Assembly (NCBI GenBank): GCA_958405585.1
Contig: CATYEP010000009.1
Span: 1-23,825, forward strand
Origin: an uncultured Eubacteriales bacterium
GTDB lineage: Bacteria > Bacillota > Clostridia > Christensenellales > Borkfalkiaceae
Direction of reading: 5' to 3'
Length of the DNA stretch: 23,825 nt
A model generated the notes under the pieces. It saw nothing but the letters and a program-made list of their open reading frames with translations. It did not search any database and was not told where the DNA came from. The position numbers were made by a program, and so were the translations under genes. Of this stretch, positions 1 to 6,705 are shown in pieces. How positions within the stretch are numbered: the stretch's first letter is position 1; each line of letters opens with the position of its first letter.

Positions 1-35
1 GTAAAAGAACGCTCTTCCTTGTTTCCTGCCTTCAT
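1..35 (-). CDS. Possible 5' end of a gene leaving the left edge
   Basis: An ATG at 33-35 (minus strand) opens a frame reading MKAGNKEERSFY that continues out of the window. An AGAAGG purine run lies about ten bases upstream, and a good minus-strand promoter lies further upstream at 155-183. Only eleven or so codons are visible, so no function can be given. The start could be wrong, since a leader of more than 100 nt would separate promoter and gene. Confidence 0.25.
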   Translation of the reverse strand, partial: MKAGNKEERSF

Positions 36-154
36 AAACCGTATACCTTCTTATCCTTTAACCTCGTCGACCGCATTCTTGCCGTTTTTGAGACGAATCG
101 CACAAATAAGGTCTGCGATATCTCTCCCTCGCCTGCAATCTCCTGTATGCACTT

Positions 155-183
155 ATTTTACAACAATTCCGTTTTTTTGTCTA
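155..183 (-). promoter_or_regulatory. SigmaA-type promoter reading off the left edge
   Basis: On the minus strand TAGACA (178-183) and TAAAAT (155-160) are separated by exactly 17 nt, each five of six to consensus. Transcription would begin near 148 and run leftwards, divergent to the regulator gene at 354. The sequence between about 148 and 36 would then be an untranslated leader. No known riboswitch fold was recognised in it. Confidence 0.5.
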
Positions 184-302
184 TCCTTTCAAAATAATTT
201 TTTCTTCCCAATCCGAGGGATTCCTTTTTATTTTATCTACGTATTCTGTCTGACATAATACTATGCAAATACAGAATCTGATTATTTAATAAAGTGAAAA
301 TA
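184..302. other. Divergent intergenic region, T-rich
   Basis: This AT-rich stretch lies between the leftward promoter (155-183) and the rightward promoter (303-331). It contains poly-T runs but no convincing gene. The open frame that spans part of it on the plus strand (19-258) lacks a ribosome binding site and has the F/S/P-rich composition of translated T-rich DNA. Confidence 0.4.
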
Positions 303-331
303 TTGACAAATCCGCACAAATCTTGTATAAT
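303..331 (+). promoter_or_regulatory. Perfect consensus sigmaA promoter of the PadR-like gene
   Basis: TTGACA (303-308) and TATAAT (326-331) are both perfect matches, with a 17-nt spacer. The start of transcription should fall near 338, leaving only about 16 nt before the ATG at 354, just enough for the AGGAGG site at 341-346. An ACAA-ATC-TTGT palindrome lies inside the spacer and a GACAA...TTGTC pair brackets the -10 region. Either could be an operator for autoregulation, as is common in PadR families, but this is inference. Confidence 0.85.
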
Positions 332-353
332 ATTGTCGATAGGAGGTATATCC

Positions 354-2372
354 ATGAATACAGATAATACCAATGATAAAGAAAAAGAATCCGCTGATAA
401 CGCCTCCTCTATCAGCAGTGATCTGATACGGGGACACATCAATACTATCATTCTCCGAACACTGTATGACGGAGATAAGTACGGATACGAGATCATCAAT
501 GAAATCGAGGAGAAAAGCAAAGGGCAGTATTCTCTGAAACAGCCTACTCTATACAGCGCCTTGAAACGCCTGGAAAGCCAGGACTACGTTACATCCTATT
601 GGGGCGGCGCAAGCAATGGCGGCAGAAGAAAATATTTCCAGATCACCGACAAAGGCAAAGCCGTTGTCGAGCAGAACAGAGCCGAATGGGAATATTCGCG
701 CACGGTCATTGACAGCCTAATTTCCGAACGCGACTATGATTTCTCCAATCCTCCCCCTGCCTCGTCCGTCGATTTTAATATCCTGAAAAAATCCACATCG
801 CGCGTTCCCATCTCTTATTCAGACGAGAACGACGAAATTGAATTGCCTGACAGCCATAATTTCAGAGAAATCGGCAAAGATGAAGACACCGAGGAACTGT
901 CCGATTCCGTAAACGAACCTTTCGAAGATGCGGACAATTTCTCTGCACAAGAAGAGAATGTAAGCGATTTAGCCGCAAAGGATACGGAAATTACCGACAA
1001 TCATTCTACCGACAGCACTGCTTATTCTTCGCAAGTACAAACCACACAGGAACAGTCGGCTCAAACCGATACATATGAGCAATCATTCATAAATCAGACG
1101 CAGGAACAAAACTTTTCTTCCTATACGCAGAATACTGCGGTAACGGAAGATCATACGTCTATGCAGAACGCGGCGCAATCCGCCAATTATTCTTCCGGCA
1201 TTTCTCAGACAGTTGCACCGGATGATCGGGAAGACGAGACCCAAAAGTCGCCCGAACCTCAGCCTTTGACAGATGACGAGAAAAACCGGATCCATGAAAA
1301 TTATAAAGCTCTCATCGGCGAAGAAACGGATGCGACTTCCTATTATTACGCACAGGTAGCCCGCGAAAAAGCGCAGGAACCCAAGCAGGAAGAACCCGTC
1401 CAGGATCTTGCCAACGACCCTTATGAGGCGCAAAACTATCCGCCACAGGACGCTTACACAGATCCTTATGCACAGGGGCAATATGCCGACCCGTATATGC
1501 AGAGACAGTACGGAGATCCGTATGCACAACAAAATTACGGCGATCCGTACAGCGAAAATCGGGCGATTTCTTCCGAATTGTTATACTCTAATAAGTCGCC
1601 CGCCGAAAGAAATTACAAAAAACTGTTAAACAAATTATACGACAATACTCATAAACAGCAAGAAGACGACGAATACGCCGCGGCCGATTATCCTCAGGAT
1701 CAACCCGAATCTGTCACACAGACACAGGAAGCTCCCCAACCGGAAGCGCCCGCGCCGCAAACATATGCAGCGCAACCTGTTTATGCAGAACAGCCGAAAC
1801 CGACTCAGAACGACACCTCTGTCGCTGCCCATGCAGGAAATACTGCCAGCAATATCGAATTTTATGATGTGGAAGAAAAAGCCCAAAACGAAGGACTTCG
1901 CATCACGACCACAAACGGTTCCAGAAACCGCACTATGGCAAAAGCCGTCGGAAATACATTCGATAAGGGACGCGCGCTTTTGCTCACAGCTATCTATGTC
2001 TTTATCGTTGCTTTGGCTGAATGCATCATCAACCACTGTCTGCATAACGTGCTGAATTCCGGAGCCGCTTACATCGTGATCCCCTATGTTCTTGCTTTTG
2101 TTATGTTGGGCGTATTCCTCTTCCTTTTCCTGAACGGATACGGAAAGAACAGCCGCAAAACGCAATCCAAATCTTACCTTTCCGCAAGTTTGGTAATCTT
2201 TATCAATATCGTTCTTATTATCGTGCTGATCGCTTATCTTGTGATCTATTTCGGATCGGCAGACCTCTCCACTGGTATTCAGATTTTGAAATATGCGATC
2301 TTCCCGATCATCTATGCTTTCAATCTTCCGCTGTTTGCTCTTCTCTATCGCGTAAACAGCAACAAACAATAA
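354..2372 (+). CDS. Membrane-anchored PadR-family transcriptional regulator
   Basis: The 672-residue protein starts at the ATG preceded by AGGAGG at seven bases, not at an upstream in-frame ATG that lies before the promoter. Residues about 23-125 form a PadR winged helix-turn-helix domain: GDKYGYEIINEIEEKSKGQY, then QPTLYSALKRLE and GGRRKYFQITDKG are the characteristic segments. Residues about 130-535 are a low-complexity acidic and Q/S/P/E-rich linker with four tandem nine-residue DPY repeats (positions 1455-1562). Residues about 540-560, 572-594, 608-633 and 645-665 are hydrophobic helices, giving a four-pass membrane domain with both ends in the cytoplasm. PadR proteins are normally 100-200 residues and soluble, so this architecture is unusual. 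The DNA-binding role is secure; the signal sensed and the targets are unknown. It is the only plus-strand gene and is followed by a hairpin terminator. Confidence 0.88.
   Translation: MNTDNTNDKEKESADNASSISSDLIRGHINTIILRTLYDGDKYGYEIINEIEEKSKGQYSLKQPTLYSALKRLESQDYVTSYWGGASNGGRRKYFQITDKGKAVVEQNRAEWEYSRTVIDSLISERDYDFSNPPPASSVDFNILKKSTSRVPISYSDENDEIELPDSHNFREIGKDEDTEELSDSVNEPFEDADNFSAQEENVSDLAAKDTEITDNHSTDSTAYSSQVQTTQEQSAQTDTYEQSFINQTQEQNFSSYTQNTAVTEDHTSMQNAAQSANYSSGISQTVAPDDREDETQKSPEPQPLTDDEKNRIHENYKALIGEETDATSYYYAQVAREKAQEPKQEEPVQDLANDPYEAQNYPPQDAYTDPYAQGQYADPYMQRQYGDPYAQQNYGDPYSENRAISSELLYSNKSPAERNYKKLLNKLYDNTHKQQEDDEYAAADYPQDQPESVTQTQEAPQPEAPAPQTYAAQPVYAEQPKPTQNDTSVAAHAGNTASNIEFYDVEEKAQNEGLRITTTNGSRNRTMAKAVGNTFDKGRALLLTAIYVFIVALAECIINHCLHNVLNSGAAYIVIPYVLAFVMLGVFLFLFLNGYGKNSRKTQSKSYLSASLVIFINIVLIIVLIAYLVIYFGSADLSTGIQILKYAIFPIIYAFNLPLFALLYRVNSNKQ
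1455..1562 (+). repeat. Four tandem 27-bp units encoding Y-x-DPY-nonapeptides
   Basis: Four in-frame 27-bp units start at 1455, 1482, 1509 and 1536. They encode YTDPYAQGQ, YADPYMQRQ, YGDPYAQQN and YGDPYSENR. They lie in the disordered linker of the PadR-like regulator. The tyrosines and the DPY core are conserved while the wobble bases differ, so the protein pattern appears to be under selection rather than being a fresh DNA duplication. Confidence 0.85.
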
Positions 2373-2381
2373 TTCTTCAAA

Positions 2382-2414
2382 CGACAGCCTTTGGATATAC
2401 CCCAAAGGCTGTCG
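2382..2414 (+). terminator. Hairpin terminator after the PadR-like gene
   Basis: A perfect 13-bp stem (2382-2394 with 2402-2414) closes a 7-nt loop beginning ten bases after the stop codon. It is followed by TGCTGTCTTATAT, a modest U-tract. It probably ends the plus-strand transcript. Confidence 0.65.
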
Positions 2415-2530
2415 TGCTGTCTTATATATGATTCACTTACCGCACTTCTGCAATACTTAAGCCCTGCTATATGACATAGTCACTTTTATATACAATGAGC
2501 ATGCCGTATATATAATTTGATAATATCAGC

Positions 2531-2558
2531 AAAAGCCGCGGTTCACCGCGGCTTTTTT
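2531..2558. terminator. Bidirectional intrinsic terminator
   Basis: AAAAGCCGCGG-TTCA-CCGCGGCTTTTTT forms a GC-rich stem with an A-run on one side and a T-run on the other, so it works in both directions. It separates the plus-strand regulator gene from the minus-strand operon whose last gene ends at 2759. Confidence 0.85.
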
Positions 2559-2758
2559 CTGTTCCGTTTGCATTTAAAATCAAAAGCAGTCCCCAGCGTT
2601 AAATATTGAAAAGCAGCCCCAATGCGTTAATTGGGCCTGCAATACAAAATGCTGAATTTTATGAATAAAAAACAAAATCAGTTTCCAGAATCAATCATAC
2701 GACCGCCACAGACTTCTTCCGCGTACATTACCGTCATCCGAAGCGCAATACTGCACGG
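2559..2758. other. Intergenic region between convergent genes; imperfect direct repeat
   Basis: No gene is supported here. Two imperfect copies of an AAAAGCAG(T/C)CCC...GCGTTAA element lie at about 2581-2604 and 2609-2634. The second also contains CCCAAT...ATTGGG, a small hairpin which on the minus strand is followed by GCTGCTTTT and could help end the minus-strand transcript. Confidence 0.35.
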
Positions 2759-3595
2759 TCAGACATCCAACACCAAACCGTCGTGTGCGCTCAAAAAACC
2801 GTATTCTTTAGCTTTCTGCTCCATTCTTTCACGAAAGGGCGCCGAATTATGAGAAAAATGCGTGACACAGTACTTCGTATCGGCTTTTGCCAGCCCGTAT
2901 TCAATCAATTTTTCACGCACCTTGCAATTTTCGGCAAATCCCATATGTCTGAAAGAATGTGGTCCCGAAGTATCGGCAAATGTACAATCCATGCTGACAA
3001 AATCAGCACATATGCCCTGCTCCGCCAAAAAAATATAACTCTCTTCCTGTAAAACACCCGTATCATTCAGATACAAAACTGTCTTATCCCTCCGAATGCC
3101 GTACAGCAAAGCCTTTTCCGCAGTCATATGAACGGCAGGCAAAGAAAAAATTTCGTAGCCGTCTGCCGTAAATTTCTGAAACGGCAACACTTCATGCAGT
3201 CCGATTTTCTCGCGCACTGAATCCCGCATTTCACGCCGCGTGCTTTCCCGATAAACGTCCAAAACCTCACTGTCCGCGTAAATTTCCAGACGGTCGCTCA
3301 CGATCCCACTCGCAAATTTATAACCGCGGTTCACAAGTTCCTGCGCATAAAAATGATCGCCGTGCGAATGCGTTACCAATAAACTCCGCACCGCAGAAAG
3401 ATCGATGCCGTAACGCATCATGTGTACACTGCTCTCGCATGGAAAATCGATCAGAAGCACATCATCAATGATCGCCTGTGAACGCGTACGCCATTCTACT
3501 GAGAGATTTTTTCGCGCAGCCCTGCAACTTTCACAATTACAGAATGTTGCAGGAAAACCTTCTGCCGCCGCCGTCCCCAAATATTGAAACTTCAT
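2759..3595 (-). CDS. PhnP-like metallo-beta-lactamase-fold hydrolase
   Basis: The protein has 278 residues. The start chosen is the ATG at 3593-3595 with a GAGG site overlapping the dtd stop; the longer frame overlaps dtd without a better site. GTAAAEGFP at residues 7-15 followed by the cysteine cluster C19-N-C21-E-S-C24 resembles the structural zinc site of PhnP-type phosphodiesterases. THSHGDHF at 75-82 is the dinuclear metal motif HxHxDH, and later ligands are likely in VHM, NDTG, MDCT and THFSHN. Family members cleave cyclic or linear phosphodiesters, but no C-P lyase gene is nearby, so the substrate here is unknown. It is the last gene of the peptidase-efp-dtd unit, seven bases after dtd. 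Confidence 0.85.
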   Translation of the reverse strand: MKFQYLGTAAAEGFPATFCNCESCRAARKNLSVEWRTRSQAIIDDVLLIDFPCESSVHMMRYGIDLSAVRSLLVTHSHGDHFYAQELVNRGYKFASGIVSDRLEIYADSEVLDVYRESTRREMRDSVREKIGLHEVLPFQKFTADGYEIFSLPAVHMTAEKALLYGIRRDKTVLYLNDTGVLQEESYIFLAEQGICADFVSMDCTFADTSGPHSFRHMGFAENCKVREKLIEYGLAKADTKYCVTHFSHNSAPFRERMEQKAKEYGFLSAHDGLVLDV

Positions 3596-3602
3596 AAAAA
3601 CC

Positions 3603-4040
3603 TCAGCATTCGTATAAAATCGTAACCGGGCCGTCATTGTACTGCTCGATCTTCATATCAGCACCAAAAATACCCGTCTGCACCGCCAGCCCTTCCGCTC
3701 GCAAAAGCTTCGCAACTTTTTCATACAAAGGCTTCGCGTGCTCCGGGCGGGCTGCCCCGATAAAGCTCGGACGATTGCCGTGCGTACAATCGCCGTACAG
3801 AGTGAATTGGGAAATCAAAAGCACCTCTCCGCCCGCGTCGCGGATCGAAAGATTCATCTTGCCTTGCGCATCCTCAAATATACGCAGCGCCGCTATCTTC
3901 TTTGCCATTGCCACTGCATCCGATTCCATATCCGACGGCGCAACACCCAGATACACTGCCAATCCGGATGAAATTTTAGCTATCAGTTTTCCTTCAACCT
4001 TTAATGTCGTTTCCCGCACCCTCTGTATTACCGCTCGCAT
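3603..4040 (-). CDS. dtd: D-aminoacyl-tRNA deacylase
   Basis: This 145-residue protein has the full normal length for Dtd. It begins MRAVIQRV, with GGAG six bases before the ATG. The two active-site motifs are present: SQFTLYGD in the middle and NDGPVT close to the C-terminus (the NxGPVT motif). Dtd acts in the cytoplasm, hydrolysing D-amino acids (and glycine) mischarged on tRNA, which is a translation quality-control step. It sits downstream of efp, from which it is separated by a hairpin, and seven bases before the PhnP-like gene, so the two downstream genes are probably co-transcribed. Confidence 0.96.
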   Translation of the reverse strand: MRAVIQRVRETTLKVEGKLIAKISSGLAVYLGVAPSDMESDAVAMAKKIAALRIFEDAQGKMNLSIRDAGGEVLLISQFTLYGDCTHGNRPSFIGAARPEHAKPLYEKVAKLLRAEGLAVQTGIFGADMKIEQYNDGPVTILYEC

Positions 4041-4059
4041 CGTCCGCTCCTGAAAACCA

Positions 4060-4085
4060 ACGAGCCGCATTTTCATGCGGCTCGT
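4060..4085 (-). terminator. Hairpin between efp and dtd
   Basis: An 11-bp perfect stem (4060-4070 with 4075-4085) has a 4-nt loop. On the minus strand it is followed by TGGTTTTC, a weak U-tract, and then directly by the dtd Shine-Dalgarno site. It is likely a partial terminator that lowers dtd expression relative to efp. Confidence 0.55.
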
Positions 4086-4104
4086 ATCTGATTATTTTTC
4101 CCGA

Positions 4105-4662
4105 TTATTTTACACGTTCCATGTATTCGCCCGTACGCGTATCGACACGGATCGTTTCGCCTTCTTCCACAAACATAGGAACCTGAATTTCAGCTCCTGT
4201 TTCCAAAACCGCTTTCTTCGTCGCGTTCGTAGCCGTATTGCCGCGCACACCCGGTTCAGCCGAAACAATCTTCAACTCAACAAAATTCTCGCACTCCACC
4301 GAGAATGCGGAACCTTTATAAAAACGTACCGTAACAGGATCGTTTTCCTTGATAAAACGCAGCGCATCTTCTACCTGATCATGATTGAGCGGCGTAAGAT
4401 TGAATTCCTCGTCCATGAAATAATACAAATCTCCGTCATTGTAGGAATACGTCATCTTTTTCGTCTCAATATGCGCGTTTTCCAGTTTCTCGGAAGGGTT
4501 GAACGTCTGCTCCAGCACCGCCCCCGTTACAACGTTCTTCAAGCGCGTTCTCACAAAAGCCGCACCCTTGCCAGGTTTTACGTGCTGGAAATCCACTACG
4601 ACATATACGTTGCCGTTATACTCGATCGTTACACCCTTTCTGACATCTCCTGCTTGTACCAT
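4105..4662 (-). CDS. efp: Translation elongation factor P
   Basis: This is a full-length 185-residue EF-P of three beta-barrel domains. The domain I loop HVKPGKGAAFVRTRLKN carries Lys32 in the tip GKG, the position modified in Bacillus-type EF-P. The C-terminal RVDTRTGEYMERV motif is the usual end. EF-P binds between the P and E sites of stalled ribosomes and promotes peptide-bond formation at polyproline stretches. AAGGAG lies seven bases upstream of the ATG. The gene follows the M24 peptidase, an arrangement common in Bacillota. No modification enzyme for Lys32 is visible in the window. Confidence 0.98.
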   Translation of the reverse strand: MVQAGDVRKGVTIEYNGNVYVVVDFQHVKPGKGAAFVRTRLKNVVTGAVLEQTFNPSEKLENAHIETKKMTYSYNDGDLYYFMDEEFNLTPLNHDQVEDALRFIKENDPVTVRFYKGSAFSVECENFVELKIVSAEPGVRGNTATNATKKAVLETGAEIQVPMFVEEGETIRVDTRTGEYMERVK

Positions 4663-4728
4663 AATCTATCTCCTTAAATATTTAATACATTCACGCGGAG
4701 CCCCCTCCGCCCTATTTTTCCCGTCAGC

Positions 4729-5778
4729 TCACAAAACCAACAGCTTTTTATCCGTTTTCATAAAGCTGACGACTTTTCCGTTTTCCATTCTCACGCTATC
4801 CTCGATCCTGATCCCGAATTTACCTTCAAAATAGACACCCGGCTCGATCGAAAATACCATCCCGTCCGTCAGAACCCCTTCTCCGTTCGGGCTCAGCGCG
4901 GGATATTCATGAATATTGATCCCGATCCCGTGACCCAATGAATGCGTAAAGAATTTATCCAGTTCCTTGCTCTGCAGATATCCTCGCGCAATCGCATCCG
5001 CTTCCTTACCTTTCATGCCCGCACGGATCTGTTCCTTTGCCAGTTCATGCGCTTTCTGCACACACGCATACACTTCCGCAAACTCTTCGTCCGGCTTTCC
5101 GCCAAACCAAAACGTACGCGTCATGTCCGAACAATATCCGCCCACTTTGCAACCGAAATCGATCAAAACAGGCATACCGCTTTTCAACTTCGTTTCGTCC
5201 GAAGCATGGTGCGGTACCGATGAGTTTTTACCGAATGCAACGATCGTCTCAAACGAACGGTCGCGCGCCCCGCATTTGCGCATCAGATATTCGAGATAAC
5301 CCGCCGTTTCGTTTTCCGTCATGCCCTCCTTTAATTCTCCCAAAAGCATTCCGTATGCACGCTCAGCTATCTCGCACGCCTGCGATATTTTTCCCAGTTC
5401 CTCTTCATCTTTGACAGACATCGCCGCCGTAAATGCAGAAGTACTGTCCGTAAGTTTAAACTTACGGCGCAATTTCTCATATTCCGGCTGGGTAAGCCGC
5501 TCCAGCGGCACCGCCAGCTTTTTAACTTTTTTGCTCTTTATATAATCGAGTACGGTATCCTCGTTTTTGGCTATCATCACGCCGATAAATTCATGTTTCA
5601 GCGCCTCTTTCGCGCCTTCCGCATACCGCGGATCTGTGAAAAACACACTTTCCTGCGCGTCAGTATAGACAAACCCGAAGCTGCTTTCAAATCCCGTCAG
5701 GTACGCCCTCAAATCCGCCGCACCCGTCAGCATTCCCTCCGCTTTTATACCGCGAAATAATTTTTTCGTCTTGTCCAT
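4729..5778 (-). CDS. M24-family Xaa-Pro peptidase
   Basis: The 349-residue protein has a creatinase-type N-terminal domain (LRAYLTGFESSFGFVY, FTDPRYAEGAKEA) and a pita-bread metallopeptidase domain. The five dimetal ligands are visible: Asp207 (LIDFG), Asp218 (CSDMTR), His283 (SLGHGIG), Glu312 (SIEPG) and Glu326 (RIEDSV). It would remove residues next to proline from short peptides in the cytoplasm. No signal peptide is present. The start is unusual: there is no Shine-Dalgarno site, and the promoter places the first transcribed base at or next to the A of the ATG, so the mRNA appears leaderless. An internal ATG at codon 16 with GGAGG two bases upstream is possible but would cut the first helix of the family fold. 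PepP and PepQ cannot be told apart by eye. Confidence 0.93.
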   Translation of the reverse strand: MDKTKKLFRGIKAEGMLTGAADLRAYLTGFESSFGFVYTDAQESVFFTDPRYAEGAKEALKHEFIGVMIAKNEDTVLDYIKSKKVKKLAVPLERLTQPEYEKLRRKFKLTDSTSAFTAAMSVKDEEELGKISQACEIAERAYGMLLGELKEGMTENETAGYLEYLMRKCGARDRSFETIVAFGKNSSVPHHASDETKLKSGMPVLIDFGCKVGGYCSDMTRTFWFGGKPDEEFAEVYACVQKAHELAKEQIRAGMKGKEADAIARGYLQSKELDKFFTHSLGHGIGINIHEYPALSPNGEGVLTDGMVFSIEPGVYFEGKFGIRIEDSVRMENGKVVSFMKTDKKLLVL

Positions 5779-5784
5779 AGAAAT

Positions 5785-5813
5785 ATTGTACCAAATTTTC
5801 TGCTATAAGTCAA
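5785..5813 (-). promoter_or_regulatory. Promoter of the peptidase-efp unit, leaderless start
   Basis: On the minus strand TTGACT (5808-5813), 17 nt, then TACAAT (5785-5790). Only six bases separate the -10 box from the ATG (5776-5778). The expected transcription start therefore coincides with the first base of the start codon, leaving no room for a ribosome binding site. Confidence 0.75.
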
Positions 5814-5859
5814 TTTTTCCCGATATATTTTTAACGAATATTTCTCAGCCTTCCCGACA

Positions 5860-6705
5860 TCAAACGCTCTCGTACATCCGCTTCATCGCCAAAGCGTCTT
5901 CCGCTTGCGTACCCGCCGATTCGCTGACAATATACGGCTCCAACTTCAGCTCCTTGAGCGCAACCGCCAAAGGCGCAAACTCCGGCCCGTAGATCATATC
6001 ATCCAGCGTAAGATGCCGTACTTCCCCTTTCTCCGAATACTGTATCTTGGAAAAATGAACGTGAAAATGCTTTACTCGCTCATACCCCAGTTCCGAAATC
6101 ATGTATTGCAGTCGGCTTTTATAATCTTCAACCGTCTTCAGACTGCCCTGCTCGCGCGCATTCAAATGGCCGAAATCCACCGCCGGCAAATATACGGGAT
6201 CGATCCTGCAAAACCGCACGATCTCTTCCAACGTCCCGATCTGCGCGATTTTACCCATCGTCTCCGGACAAAAATACAGATCATTCAGCTCCGCTTCATA
6301 AATCCTGTCCCGCAAAACTTTCAGCCTCTCCTCCGTCAGAGAAACCGCCGCCTCCCGCTCCATTTTTCCTTGCGTAGCACTGTGAAAAACACAACGCTTT
6401 CCGCCCATCAGCTTTAAAACTCTGCCGCTTTCCAGAACATAATTGTAAGATTTTTCCGCATTCTCCGCTTCAGGATTTGCAAAATTGATATAGTACGGCG
6501 CATGCACGCTGATCTCTATTCCCTGCTCTTTGAACGCCTTCCCGATCGAAACGGCTTTCGCATCCGTCATCCGCACTCCGCGTCCGAACGAGTATTCAAA
6601 GCAATCCAACCCCATGTCTTTGACAAATTTCGCAGATTCTTCCGTATGCGAATATCCCTGCGCATAAAACGATTCACTGTTGCCGCTCGGCCCGAATTGT
6701 ATCAT
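5860..6705 (-). CDS. Endonuclease IV-like TIM-barrel (AP endonuclease family 2) protein
   Basis: This 281-residue TIM-barrel protein has the metal ligand pattern of endonuclease IV: His68 (SVHAPYYINFANP), His108 (VFHSA), Glu148 (CPETMGK), Asp177 and His180 (VDFGH), His215 within HFHVHFS, His231 and Glu262 (VSESAG). Family members either nick DNA at abasic sites or are sugar isomerases of the same fold. The HAPYYINFANP segment favours the nuclease branch, but the second (HSA) and last motifs deviate from classical Nfo, so the reaction is not certain. Its ATG overlaps the ribF stop by four bases, implying translational coupling at the end of the nusA-infB-ribF operon, the place where rpsO often lies in Bacillota. 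Confidence 0.82.
   Translation of the reverse strand: MIQFGPSGNSESFYAQGYSHTEESAKFVKDMGLDCFEYSFGRGVRMTDAKAVSIGKAFKEQGIEISVHAPYYINFANPEAENAEKSYNYVLESGRVLKLMGGKRCVFHSATQGKMEREAAVSLTEERLKVLRDRIYEAELNDLYFCPETMGKIAQIGTLEEIVRFCRIDPVYLPAVDFGHLNAREQGSLKTVEDYKSRLQYMISELGYERVKHFHVHFSKIQYSEKGEVRHLTLDDMIYGPEFAPLAVALKELKLEPYIVSESAGTQAEDALAMKRMYESV

Noticed and set aside
19..258. 79-codon plus-strand frame at the left edge
   Set aside because: F/S/P-rich translation of T-rich DNA, no ribosome site, and it overlaps a better-supported minus-strand promoter.
2488..2516. TATAAT at 2511-2516 as a plus-strand promoter
   Set aside because: There is no -35 box at the right distance and a strong terminator begins 15 bases downstream, so no product could follow.
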